From Leuctra nigra (taxonomy: Eukaryota; Arthropoda; Insecta; Plecoptera; Leuctridae), in the NCBI GenBank assembly GCA_934045905.1, contig OW203764.1, positions 27,454,954-27,518,953 on the forward strand: a stretch of 64,000 nucleotides of DNA, in the 5' to 3' direction. Under the pieces are notes generated by a model. It ran no database searches, was not told the DNA's origin, and saw nothing but the letters and a program-made list of their open reading frames with translations. Below are positions 9,699 to 20,750 of the stretch, piece after piece; position 1 is the first letter of the stretch; every line of letters begins with the position of its first letter. Position numbers and translations under genes: made by a program.

Positions 9699-12600
9699 CT
9701 AGTTCCCCCCTCCCCCTTCCTTCATTGCCGTAGCACTGGAAGAAGAACCCATGTTAATTAAAAATAACTTTTAGTTTATAAATCCGTCAACAGATGTATC
9801 TGCTGGACTCACAAGTGTCAATCCGCATGCCCAATGTTTAATGCGCATGCTCCCTGTCAAGGTCCATGGATGGGACATTTGATTTTGGTATGACCCAGTA
9901 GGCAGTGATTTTGTTTTTGAAAAAAAGTACGTTCATTGCCAAAGCATCATTGAGCGAGCGTAGCGAGCGTCACCACGGTACTCTTATGGCACTTTCTCTG
10001 TGTGTTTTTTTGTGTGTTTTTTTTTTGTGTGGTCACAGCCCAGGTCAAACCGCTCAAGCAATCGATCTGAAATTTTGTACACATACTAACGTAATCTATG
10101 AGGTCCCTGGGATCGTTTTTGAACGGGCTCCTGTGATTGGTTCAAATTTAAAAAAAAATATCTTTCGATTGGTTGTTCCGATTAATTTGAAATTTAGCAA
10201 AGTCATTTCAACCAACAATTTACCCAATCATAATAAATTTCAGCCAAATCCTCCCATTGGTTCAAATTTGAAACCATTTTTACGGTGATTTTTGTAATTT
10301 AAACTAGAATAGATTGACCGATCAACTTGAAACTTCGCGTGGTCATTGGTACCAACATTTTAGATATTTTTGCAAATTTTCAGTCTAATCTGTCGTTATT
10401 TTCAAAAGTTTTGTCATTTTAAGGTCATTTTATTCCATAATCTTGAAAAATGTATACTAAATTGTCATCCCTGCCTTCTTTAAGCTTCTGTTCCAAGGCA
10501 AGGCCTGTAGAGCAGCCAAGCTATCCACAATGTACAGTAAAATTAAAGCATTTTTGAGCTAGCGCATAAAATCGGATGCAGTACGAAGGCCAAATCCTCT
10601 AATTGGTTTAAGTTTAAATAATGTCTTCTGATTGGTCGACAATAAAAATGTTCACATTAAGTTCAAATTTTGCATGGTGATCAAGACCAACTTAATATTA
10701 AATTTTACATATTGTAAGCCCAATCAGTCAAGTATTAATTGTAATTTTACGAGTTTAGAATGGGATGTCACAAGAGATTTCTGGAGAAGGTATGTAGGTA
10801 AGACTTCACGACACAATGGATCTGTTATTTATCCAGAGTATTATGGAGATTGAAAAATTGCAGAGAAAATCGTCTTGTGCCGTGTCGTGCATCGTTACTA
10901 TGGGGATGTTGCATGTTCTGTGCTCGCTCATCAACGCGTTACACTGAGCGTTTTCCTAGTGTATCAAATTATTCCTAATAATCAGCATATAAAAGTACTT
11001 AAATGAACCGCAATTCAAGCGTAGCAAGATGTGTGTGGAAGAGAAAAGTTAGTTCAGTGCGACATTTTACTGCGTGGAAGTGAAAATGTAAACTAGAAGG
11101 AATAACAAAATGGTGGCACACAAAAATTCAAATGAGCTTATTAGTTCCATCTAAAGATCTAAAAGCAATTGTAGCGCTGAGCAACTGACAAACTGTCTTG
11201 ACGGCTGCCATTGGTCAATTTCATTGAAAAGCACTGGACCCTTACCTAATATCGTCATATTTTAGTAGCACCGTGTTACTGTATAGCACATCTTTTGTTT
11301 TAAAAGTTTTAGCCAGTTGTCGCCATGGCAACTAGCCGATCGTGCTACAGTAACACGGTGCTACTGAAATATAGCGATATAAGGTAAGAGTCCTGGACCC
11401 TTACCTAATATCGCCAATATTTCAGTAGCACCGTGTTACTGTAACACGATCGGCTAGTTGCCATGGCGACAATGCTGTAACACGATCGGCTAGTTGCCAT
11501 GGCGACAATGTTAGCTCTTATGGCTAAAACTTTTAAAACAAAAGTTGTGCTACAGTAACACGGTGCTACTGAAATATTGGCGATATTAGGTAAGGGTCCT
11601 AAGTGGCCAGGCAGGGAACAGGGATGATCGAGCAGGTTGTGATCTGCACTTACCTGAAGAAGTGAGATAGCGCTTGGGCATCAGGAGTAGTGAAACTCAG
11701 AACAAGCTGGGTGATTGGCTGACGGCTGATGTAACTCGCAGTGGTCTGAAAAATAAAGAGATTTTAATATTTGTACGGGTATTGAACGTCACACCATTCT
11801 GCAACCAGGCAAATGGCGACGGAGAAATAATGGAATAGGTAAGGATGGACGCTGGGAAGGAGGCGGCCGTGGTCCATCATTTGGGAATCTTTCCGGAATC
11901 TGCCACTATTGAGGGAACAATGAAACAACCTCAGTCAGTAAAGACGAACGCAGGAATCGAACCCGAGTATATCCAGAATGCAATCTGCCTGAGCCTACTT
12001 GCTTAATTCAGTCTCAATACAAGAGCACATTGATAACAAACAGATATGACTAGATTATTATTGAGCGAGCGACTTCTTTTTGAGTCTTTTGACATGGACC
12101 TCCCTTTTTTCTTTTTTTTGCTGCTACCTGGAGCAATAGAAGCTGCCAAAAAAATTTGCCTTTTTTTTTTTTGAAATTTTGCACACATGTAGAGCACACC
12201 TTCTCTGTTTGCAGACCCTCATTTGTTTGAAATCCGTTCTTTGGTTAAAATTTAAATAAATATATCCTGATAGGTTGAAAAATGAAAATTGTCTTCGATA
12301 AATCTGATCAAAATCATATTTTGCATGATCATTAAGACCAACAATGTCTCTTATTTTAAAAGTTTTCATCCCAATCAGGTAAGAACGTATGCACTTATTG
12401 ACATTTTTAATAACTCAGAAATGAAGTATCGAAATAACTGTTTTTCCACTGCAACATGAATATGATTTCCTTTAGGTACCAGAGTGTTTAAATGCTATTT
12501 TCACGTTTCAATGAAAAGCTGATACTTTTATGTGGATCGAGTGGATCATATTTCAATTCATAAAGGATGTATAATATGTTGTGTACGCATTTCCGATTCG

Positions 12601-15600
12601 AGAATTTGCACGTATCCGTGCTCGCTCATCAACGCGGTACACTAGTGCTTCCTACATAGTGCTACTAGTGCTTCCTACTAGTGCTAGCGTTTTCCTAGTG
12701 GTATTATTACCATAATATTACTGCCATAGTATTGTTGTACATTGCATTGATTTTAATTCGATATGATTGATTGTTGCATGCAAAGCAAGTGCTGGGTGTA
12801 AAGCTTACATTGTTGCCTGAGCAGTTTGTCAGCGTGATGGGAGGCGTGTTGGGTCCCGAGGGAGCGAACTGACCCAAAGGACCACGAACGCTATTCTCGT
12901 GATTCTCATCAAATCCCTGGATGATGACTCCGAGGAACTTAGTCGAGTTCTTTCCGGTGATGGTCACTGGAACAGTCAGTAGAGGACAGGCCGTTATGAA
13001 AATTCACAACAACAATGTTACTTCTATTCAATTGAATATACAAGTTAAAAAGTGAGTTTCTAATAAACCTAAAGAGTTGTTCAGAAATCTGTTTAATTTT
13101 TGGAATATTTAATTATTTTTGATTATAGTCAGTCAATCAAATGTCTAATAGTACCTGATTGAGCGAGCGAAGCGAGCGTCTCCTTTTGGCTCTTTTGGCA
13201 CGGACCTCTGTTTTTTTTTTTTTTGTTTTTTTTTCTGTTACTGACGATATACAGGTCAGAGTTTTTCTTCGATCGAGCTGAAATTTTGCACACATGTACG
13301 TAACATTTCTGATTGTTGCAGACCCTAATTTTTTTTAAATCCCCTGATTGGTTCAAATTTAAAAAAAATTATCTTTCGATTGGTTGGTTCGATCAATTTG
13401 AAATTTAGCAAAGTCATTGCAACTAACATTGTACCCAATCATAATAAATTTCAGCCAAATCCTCCCATTGGTTCAAATTTGAAATCATTTTTCCTGTGAT
13501 TTTTGAATTTTAAACTAGAACCGATTGACCGACCAACTAAAACCTTTGCATGGTCATTGGTACCAACATTTAAGGTATTTTTGTAAATTTTAAGTCAAAT
13601 CTGTCGTTATTTTCAAAAGTTTTTGTAATTTTAGGGACTTTTGCGTGTTGGCTGTCAAATTCACGGCGACTTCGAATCTTCAGTTCAAGACAAGGTAGTT
13701 AGAGCAGAAAGTTTCAAACGAAATGATACTAATCAACAGATTGATCTGATATTGTGTACACTGCACACTAATATCATATGATTTGAGTGGTCCCAGGTAT
13801 ATTATTTTTAAAGAGGTCCTGTGATTTTTTAATATTATCAAGGAACAGTTCAATCATAAAGGTTGATAATAACATTTTAGGAATATATAGAGATTTTTAT
13901 TCAAGTCTGACGAAATTCAAGAATTATTGGCTTTTAATGATATTTTCGATAGACAGAATTTCGGTTCGAGGTGTTCCGCGTATCCGTGCTCGCTCATCAA
14001 CGCGTTACTCAGAGCGTTTTCCTAGTTTTAGAATATCAATTAATAGAGCACTGGACCGGCAATTCAGGGACGTGGGTGCGAATTCCATAGTGGCTAATCT
14101 TTTCAATTTGAAAATTTCCTCAAGTTGTATTTATAGATAAATAGATACAAAGAAAAACTGAAATATTTTACATTTTGACAAGTAAAATTGGACAATTTGA
14201 TATGTCAAATTGATATGCCGAATCGAACCGAATCGATGTCCAATCAATATGTACTTTGATTTACTCACGCTGCATGGTGAGTCCTGACCCCTCCGTCGTA
14301 TTGGAATAGGTGTAGGTGATGACGTAGGGCGCCGGGCCCGGGAGGGGACTGGCAACAAGAAGGGGTAACAAGTCCCGACACACGCTCTCCAACACAGACG
14401 TGTTGTGTGAGACACTGAGAGGGACTGGAGTCCCGGTCCCGGTTTGTGGAGCCGCGGACACCGCCGCAAACAAACATACCACCGCCAAGCACCACCTGGA
14501 ATTCAATTCAAGTCGCTGGTGTGAGAACGGTGTTTTAAGACACTTTTAGAGAGAAGGGAGGGGGGGGGGGGGGAGCGATGTAGTGTTAGAGCGGTGTATG
14601 GGTATTCAAGTGGTACCACGTGACTGAACATAGAACACGAAATCGGCCAAACTATATCGCATAAGAGGAAGATAATGTACAATGTATTTAAACTAGGAAA
14701 ACGCTCTGTGTAACGCGTTGATGAGCGAGCACGGATACACGCAACACCTCGAACGGAAATTATGTCTATAAAAATCTCCAAAACCTAAAAAAAAAAATTA
14801 TTGGTCCCAATATCCTTGCTAAGTTTTAAGTTGATCGATTAAACCTTTATGATTGAACGGTTCCTTGTTAATTTTCAAAAATCACAGGATCTCGTTCAAA
14901 AAATATACCTGGGACCACTCATATGATTGAGCGAGCGAAGCGAGCGTCTCCTTTTGGTTCTTTTGGCACGGACCTCTGTTTTTTTTTTTTTTTTTTTTTT
15001 TTTTTGTCTGTCGTCTGCTCGTATACAGATTACACCGTTTATTCGATCGAGCTGAAATTTTGCACACATGTCCAGACCAAATATGAGATTTGCAGACCCT
15101 AATTTTTTTGAAATCCCCTGATTGGTTCAAATTTTAAAAAATGTATCTTTCGATTGGTTGCTCCAATCATTTTGAAATTTAGTAAAGTCATTGCAACCAA
15201 CATTTTACCCAATCATAAAAAATTTCAGCAAAATCCTCCCATTGGTTCAAATTTGAAAGCATTTTTCCGGTGATTTTTGTAATTTAAACTAGAACCGATT
15301 GACCGACCAACTTAAAATTTCGCATGGTCATTGGTGCCAACATTTAAGGTATTTTTGCCAATTTTCAGTCTAATCTGTCGTTATTTTCAAAAGTTTTTGT
15401 AATTTTAGGGACATTTTGTGTGTTGGCTGTCAAATTCACGGCGACTTCGAATCTTCAGTTCAAGGCAAGGTAGTTAGAGCAGAAAGTTTCAAACGATATG
15501 AAACTAATAATGACCGTTCAACAGATTGATCTGATTTTGTGTACACAGTAATATCATATCATATGAGTGGTCCCAGGTATGTTGTTTGAAAGATATCCTG

Positions 15601-16830
15601 TGATTTTTGAAACTTAACAAGGAACCGTTCAATCAAAGGTTTAATCGATCAACTTAAAACTTAGCAAGGTTATTGGGACCAATATTTTTGGAGATTTTGG
15701 AGATATTTGTACAAGTCTGTGACGAAATTCAAGAATTATTGGCTTTTAATGACATTTTCGATAGACATAATTTCGGATCGAGGTGTTGCGTATATCCGTG
15801 CTCGCTCATCAACGCGTTACTCAGAGCGTTTTCCTAGTATGATATTAGTGTGTTCATGTTGCACGGTCAATATTAGTTTCATATCGTTTAAAACTTTCTG
15901 CTCTAACTACCTTGCCTTGAACTGAAGATTCGAAGTCGCCGTGAATTTGACAGCCAACAAGCAAAAAGTCCCTAAAATGACAAAAACTTTTGAAAATAAC
16001 GACAGATTAAACTGAAAATTGGCAAAAATACCTTAAATGTTGATACCAATGACCATGCGAAGTTTTTAGTTGGTCGGTCAATCGGTTCTAGTTTAAATTT
16101 CAAAAATCACAGGAAAAATGGTTTCAAATTTGAACCAATGGGAGAATTTGTCTGAAAATTTTTATGATTGGGTACAATGTTGGTTGCAATGACTTTGTTA
16201 AATTTCAAATTGATCGAACCAACCAATCGAAAGATAATTTTTATAAAATTCGAACCAATCACATGATCCCGTTCAGAAAAGATCCCAGGGACCGCATAGA
16301 TTACGTTAGTATGTTTGCAAAATTTCAGATCGATTGGTTGTGCGGTTTGACCTGGGCAGTGTAGGCCAAAAAATACAAACAAACAAAAAAACAAAAAAAA
16401 ACACACAGAGAAAGTGCCATAAGAGTACCGTGCTGACGCTCGATACGCTCGCTAAACAACATAAATCCCATTTCCAATGAAACCAATGGACCGATCTTGC
16501 TGAAAATCATTTTGCAACCGAACATGATAGTAATATATTAGTTTTGTGAAAAATCGGCCTGATCTGTTACTTTCTTTGGCATGAGATGAATAACGAACAC
16601 ATAGATAAACATACAGATAAACATACAAAAAGCAGATATTAGAGTCGTAAGTTTCAAGTGGAGACGCTCGCTCCGCTTGCTTGATAAAATAAACTTATTG
16701 AATTTTAATATTCTGTATTTTGAATTAAAGCACTTCCTTATTAAGACAAGATCGCATCATAATGATCAAATTCAAAACACACTAGAGGAAGACAAGTTAT
16801 TAATGTTTGTACTTACTGGATATTTCTCAT
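9699..16830 (-). CDS. Reeler-domain secreted defence-like protein, five coding exons
   Basis: Join (minus strand): 16830-16817, 14495-14269, 12966-12809, 11745-11654, 9735-9699. Total 528 nt, 175 residues plus TAG. Every junction has GT/AG ends: donors GTAAGT, GTGAGT, GTAAGC, GTAAGT and acceptors TTCCAG, GTTCCAG, TTTTCAG, CTTCCAG. The phases match throughout. Residues 1-19 form a signal peptide (hydrophobic WCLAVVCLFAAVSA). The mature part has the Reeler layout: Cys44 followed by DLLP, a core strand with TITGK at 82-86, FLGVIIQGF at 91-99, GQF at 112-114, Cys129 after LT, then LVLSFTTPD and HFFSATA near the end. Cys44 and Cys129 are the only mature cysteines and should pair. N-glycosylation sequons lie at N36, N70, N87, N128 and N133. 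The length matches the insect Hdd11 / l(2)34Fc group of defence proteins (about 160-170 residues). A secreted immune or developmental role is inferred from the family. The last exon is short and ends in a Gly-rich tail lacking the usual C-terminal strand, so it is the least certain exon. A long-range alternative is the candidate exon at 2605-2791. Confidence 0.82.
9950..10959 (+). mobile_element. Helitron-like copy in Reeler intron 4
   Basis: A|TTGAGCGAGCGTAGCGAG at the start, CGCGTTACACTGAGCGTTTT then CCTAG|T at the end; 1010 bp. It is the uninterrupted twin of 32163-34114 and so serves as empty site for the element nested there. Orientation antisense to the Reeler gene. Confidence 0.82.
11236..11599. 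repeat. Two abutting fold-back elements
   Basis: Units 11236-11393 and 11395-11599 each run from GGACCCTTACCTAATATCG to its complement (CGATATTAGGTAAGGGTCC in the second). The arms include AGTAGCACCGTGTTACTGTA. The second unit has an internal 33-bp duplication containing CGATCGGCTAGTTGCCATGG. One base separates the units. Confidence 0.7.
11797..11995 (-). mobile_element. Diverged copy of the tRNA-derived SINE
   Basis: It shares with the 33.3-kb SINE the blocks GCGACGGA, GAAGGAGGCGGCCGTGG, CCTCAGTCAG and GGAATCGAACCCGAG (B box on the minus strand). It lies in intron 3 of the Reeler gene, in the same orientation as the gene. Confidence 0.6.
12061..12698 (+). mobile_element. Helitron-like copy in Reeler intron 3
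   Basis: A|TTGAGCGAGCGAC start and TAGCGTTTTCCTAG|T end. The loop of the 3' hairpin is expanded by duplications of ACTAGTGCTTCCTAC (12640-12686). Body type as at 5488 and 45645. Confidence 0.78.
13159..14025 (+). mobile_element. Helitron-like copy in Reeler intron 2
   Basis: A|TTGAGCGAGCGAAGCGAG start, a T-run and CGATCGAGCTGAAATTTTGC. The end has CAACGCGTTACTCAGAGCG and TTTTCCTAG|T. Body close to 14927-15837. Confidence 0.8.
14561..14573 (+). repeat. Poly(G) run in Reeler intron 1
   Basis: About 13 G in a row. It lies in the sliver of intron between exon 2 and the Helitron-like copies. Similar runs occur at 3981, 21589 and 24829. Confidence 0.7.
14693..16456 (-). mobile_element. Helitron-like copy in Reeler intron 1, split by a younger copy
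   Basis: Two parts, 14693-14926 and 15838-16456, join without gap or duplication to restore a normal copy. The 3' end (CTAGG at 14693) lies at low coordinates. The 5' end near 16456 is mutated (TTTAGCGAGCG). It runs in the same direction as the Reeler gene. Confidence 0.8.
14927..15837 (+). mobile_element. Young Helitron-like copy nested in another copy (911 bp)
   Basis: Left flank ...CATATGA, element TTGAGCGAGCGAAGCG ... GAGCGTTTTCCTAG, right flank TATGATATTA. The same region in its own body (near 15553-15575) reads CATATGATATGATATTA on the complement. The insertion was therefore between A and T with no duplication. Stem AACGC/GCGTT precedes CCTAG. These are Helitron hallmarks apart from the 5' TTG. 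Confidence 0.85.
16660..16684 (-). mobile_element. 5'-end fragment of the Helitron-like family
   Basis: On the minus strand TCAAGCAAGCGGAGCGAGCG then TCTCC, the family start with substitutions. No 3' part is recognisable to its left. Confidence 0.45.
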
Positions 16831-16876
16831 CGTAAAAGTGACTCTTGACTGCACCAACTGATGTCGCTGCTAACAC

Positions 16877-16908
16877 TGATGCACCCACCACAAGGTAGTC
16901 TCTTTATA
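16877..16908 (-). promoter_or_regulatory. Core promoter of the Reeler gene (TATA box and initiator)
   Basis: On the minus strand TATAAA occupies 16908-16903. An arthropod-type initiator TCAGT lies at 16879-16875, giving a predicted start of transcription at 16877. The 31-bp spacing is the canonical one. The start codon follows 47 nt downstream at 16830, and a GTAAGT donor closes this short first exon at 16817. Seen: motifs and spacing. Inferred: the start site. Confidence 0.72.
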
Positions 16909-16979
16909 GCAGTCGAAGCCATTCGATAAGGATAATGGCAAAACTGACCCTTGACCGGCAAATGATGACCACGGATTAA

Positions 16980-17518
16980 GGTAGAACCACCATAACCTCA
17001 ATATTTCCGATTTACTTGAAATTTTGGTGACTTATTTATTGATAATCATGCAAAACTCAGTCCCTGAAAGAATTAAACAATTCGCGTGTCCAGTTTCTGA
17101 GATAAATTGATTTGTCTCCCCCATGTTATCTTATGGCGGAAAAAGAAAATCGTGTCATTTTTAGGCTATATTGAAGATCTATTTTTTTGTCTCGATAGAT
17201 TTGAGCAATAATCTTTTTTTATGGTAGACATATGGACATAATATCAGGAAAAAAATTGAAAACAATACCAACGTGTGCTATTTTAAAAGTTATATACCAA
17301 ATTCGAAATGATTTTCCTATACCTCCCATGTTAAAGTTTTGTTCATCCTCTGATAACATAAAATTGAAAACTCATTGTTGTACTGGAGTTGCAAACTACA
17401 GAACATTAAATGAGTCTGTTGTACTTAAATATAGTTGAAATGTTGGAAAACGTTTTTTGAACTTGCAATTTCAAGAATATTTTTTTTTTGTATACCTATG
17501 TCGATCGATTGCTCCACC
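16980..17518. mobile_element. TTAA-flanked MITE, copy 1
   Basis: Ends GGTAGAACCACC and (inverted) GGTGGAGCAATCGATCG, bordered by TTAA at 16976-16979 and 17519-17522. Length 539 bp. A copy in the opposite orientation with the same two ends lies at 28364-28900 (537 bp). It begins just upstream of the Reeler promoter. Confidence 0.8.
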
Positions 17519-17726
17519 TTAAGATTAGAAACGCATGCTAATGGGGAATCGCATAGGGGATTGCCGCTGTTCTACTCTTTGTGATTTTGAGATTTGAGTC
17601 AAAAGTCAAAATCTCCGTTTGGATGGTTTTCAGTTTTTGGTTGGTTACTGACAGATCACTGCTCTATATGGTCGGTGACAGGCAAAGAAGAACCCGCTCT
17701 ATCTTGCCTATGGTGGTAGGACCTTT

Positions 17727-18399
17727 CGCCGACGGAATTTTCGTCGACGGAACTTTAGTCGACATTTCGGAATTTTCGCCGACGGAACTATGACCGATGC
17801 AAGGCGGAATTTTAGCCGACACAGAAAAAATTTATAATAATTATAAATTATTATAATAAACTAATTAAAATTTTAGGAAATAATATGTGTCTATAGGTAC
17901 ATATCTCATCTCTACACTTCAATCCAAAATAAAGTGTATTTTGACATTTTATTGTTTGATGTGTGTTCCCATTTCCAATTATTTCAAGTGTCGACCATGA
18001 TGACTTGCCGAGATATTTGTCTAAACAAATTATTGTGAAAACACAAATTTTACTTATTCTTGGAAAATATATCATATTTTCATATCAAGTTTTGAAAAAC
18101 AGATTAATTTGAAAGTACAAAAAAATCTTGAAACTCTAATAAAGTTTCTTATAAATATTTATCTTACATTTTCACAATTTTCATAGATACCTATAAAATG
18201 AGTTTTAAAGTTTTTAAATTTTTGAGATTTAAGAGATTTGAGATATTTTGTTTTTGAGTTTTTTTTAGAGATGATTGGTTTTTAAGATTTTTTTTCGGGC
18301 GGTGAAAGTTCCTTCATGGTCAATTTTACCGTCGGCGAAAGTTCCGTGCATTTTGGAATATCGGCGAAAGTTCCGTCGGCGAAACGTCCGTTTACCCCG
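17727..18399. mobile_element. Fold-back element with GTCGGCGAAA motif arrays
   Basis: Both ends carry degenerate tandem copies of CCGACGGAA(T/C)TTTCG in opposite orientation (17727-17822, 18296-18400). The middle is AT-rich unique DNA. The surrounding sequence (GGTCGGTGACAGGC ... CTGTCCCCGACCG) is itself an inverted repeat, so it may lie within an older element. Confidence 0.55.
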
Positions 18400-18459
18400 C
18401 CCTATACCTGGCAATGCTAAACTGGGTTCATCTGTGCCTGTCCCCGACCGTAGTTGGCT

Positions 18460-19800
18460 CATCGATAACTTTGTCTTCATCCACTGCTACGTCATTGATG
18501 GGGAAAATGTTGAGGTTTATTCATATCAGATGATAGGCATTATAAAAGTGAACCCAGGTCATGTTATTGGTTCTATTTCCAAGAAAAAAACATTTCTTGA
18601 CCCCATCTATCTTAAGGCTTGACCTTTGCTTTGAATGACTATCTTCATACACTAAAATGTAGTACGCTCACATGTTGTATGCTCACATAAAACATACTTT
18701 GATATCCAACCTTATAACGTGTTTTGAAGCTTTAGACTTTTGGTAGAACCAAAGATATTATTAAAACATCTTTGATAGAACGGAACAAAGCACTAAATGT
18801 ACACAGATCTTCCCAATCATGGTCTCATGGTATAATATCAAAGAAAATATGTTTATGCCTTGCTAAATGTCTTATTTTTTGCTTTTTGGAAAAATTATTA
18901 CATTTGACTTAAAATACACTTTTTTCAGATATTCATATCGGTTGAAGAGGTAATTTAACAATATATCTATGTGTGTTAGAGTTAGTAATGTTTTTACACA
19001 AAGTTGGTAGTTTGATTTTTCATAATTTCAATGTTGCCAGGTTGAAGAAGTGGCGTGAATCATGGTCAAATATCTCCTTATTTTTCGGTAAAATTACCCT
19101 CTATTATTTAAATATCTAAGTAATAAAGTCGATGACATATGTTTTTAACATTTTCAATGGCTTAATAACCATTCCAAAAACATACAATCAGTTTTCAAAA
19201 AAAAATTATCGGGCAGGAAAAAAAATATCAAAATGTGTACGTTTTCCCGCGTCTCTTATCTGAGCCCATGCTATGCTTCAAACACATTTAATTTAAAATT
19301 TACTCCGGTGAAGTACTAATATTAAGGTCTATCATCGTAGGCAATACTATAAGAAACATATAAAATGTTTTTCAAATATATCTGTCGGAGATGCCCTTAT
19401 GATGGTTCATCCAACTTTTTTCAAGTGTCAATAACCCTGTCCTGTATGACAACACAATTGAAATCTTTTCCTCAGAGAAAGAAGGCGTAATGTTCATTTC
19501 TCTAATTCTTGAGGTGAGCTCAATAAAAAGTTATTATGCCTTTTCATCCAATCACAATTGTCCGTTTTATATGGTCAGAAAATACTTCAACATTTCTTCA
19601 ATTCAGCCATGAATTCCAAAGTGCTCAACGCAAAATCGAGACAATGGACATGATTCCCCAAATGAAAAATCCAATTTTACATCGTTATGTTTGTGTCTTC
19701 TGAACAAAAATATTCAGTAGTAAGTAGGTATATAAGTATAATATCATTGTTTAAGAGTTTTTAGATGAAATGTTGCAATTAAAATCAGTAGGTAATGATG
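18460..19800. other. AT-rich intergenic DNA
   Basis: No gene, repeat boundary or RNA gene could be supported. Short open frames only. Confidence 0.5.
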
Positions 19801-19802
19801 TA

Positions 19803-20011
19803 CACTCGGCAGAACAAAAATTGATCGGTGAACAAATTTGAATGACTGCTGGTTATGTTCCAACACAATAAACGCTAGTTATTATCATTTAAATGTGACG
19901 TCACCTACTAGAGTTAGACAATGAGATCGCTAGACTGACATCTGATGGTGCGATCTTACATTTTTAAGTCATTCAGATTTATTGAACGATCAATTTTAGT
20001 TGTGCCACGTA
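19803..20011. mobile_element. TA-flanked MITE, diverged copy
   Basis: It starts after TA with CACTCGGCAGAACAAAAATT and ends with the approximate complement AATTTTAGTTGTGCCACG. The interior block AATGAGATCGCTAGACTGAC is shared with 60832-61061. Confidence 0.6.
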
Positions 20012-20030
20012 TACTTGTATTCTGGTTATT

Positions 20031-20095
20031 GAGTGGATCGTGTTTGGTTGTAGATGTTGCACGTCGGTGCACGCTTATCAACGCATTACACTTGA
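20031..20095 (+). mobile_element. 3' remnant of a Helitron-like copy
   Basis: GAGTGGATCGTGTTTGGTTG followed by a mutated hairpin region (CGCTTATCAACGCATTACAC) matches the 3' part of 29406-30945. CCTAG is lost. Confidence 0.5.
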
Positions 20096-20272
20096 TTATC
20101 TTTGCATTACAATTTGAGGTTTCTAGTAAGGAGGAAAACTTTTTAAAAATAGTAAGTGCTCAGAAATGTACATCATTTTGTGCAATAAATGGTGATGTAC
20201 ATACCAAATATATCGACTAGTTGCTTGCAAAACACTTGGCTCAAGATATACTTGAAATATCAAGTGCCGGTG

Positions 20273-20468
20273 TCGCTAGCCATGCCGTCTGCTACTCCCT
20301 GTATTTCACATGCAATGAACATTCTCTCATCTCTGACGTCATAAGATAGGTACTCTGTCACGTGACTTCGCTAGCCATGCCGTCTGCTACTCCCTGTATT
20401 TCAAATACATTGAACATTCTCACATCTCTGACGTCATAAGATAATGACGTAACTCTGTCACGTGACTT
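20273..20468 (+). repeat. Tandem duplication of about 95-101 bp with CRE and E-box motifs
   Basis: Two head-to-tail units start TCGCTAGCCATGCCGTCTGC. Each holds a palindromic TGACGTCA and a GTCACGTGAC. The second unit carries a small insertion (AATGACG) after the CRE motif. Confidence 0.75.
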
Positions 20469-20750
20469 CAAGGCCCAACAGCACAGCATGAAGTACTTCC
20501 AACATATCTTTGCTTCAACTCGCACCACACATCACTAGTACGGTCATTTGAGTCCGTTTGGAGGACTCCCCAATGCACCAATATTCATTCACTTGAAACA
20601 AATTATGATTTTAGAATACGAGTTTGCTGCTGAAAAGTGCTGTGGAATTTCTAAAGACAAACCATTTTTTCCATTATGGTCTATAACCAAACTGAATGAA
20701 TTCCTTGCCATTCAAGAGGAAGATGCTCCTGAGCGGATTTAGGGGCTATA

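Noticed and set aside
9905..10288. Similar open frames of about 96-127 codons at 9905, 29456, 32215 and (minus) 16406 that look like a conserved protein
   Set aside because: They lie at the same place in Helitron-like copies; conservation is explained by repeat relatedness. Their start is coded by a T-run, and other copies have stops or frameshifts.
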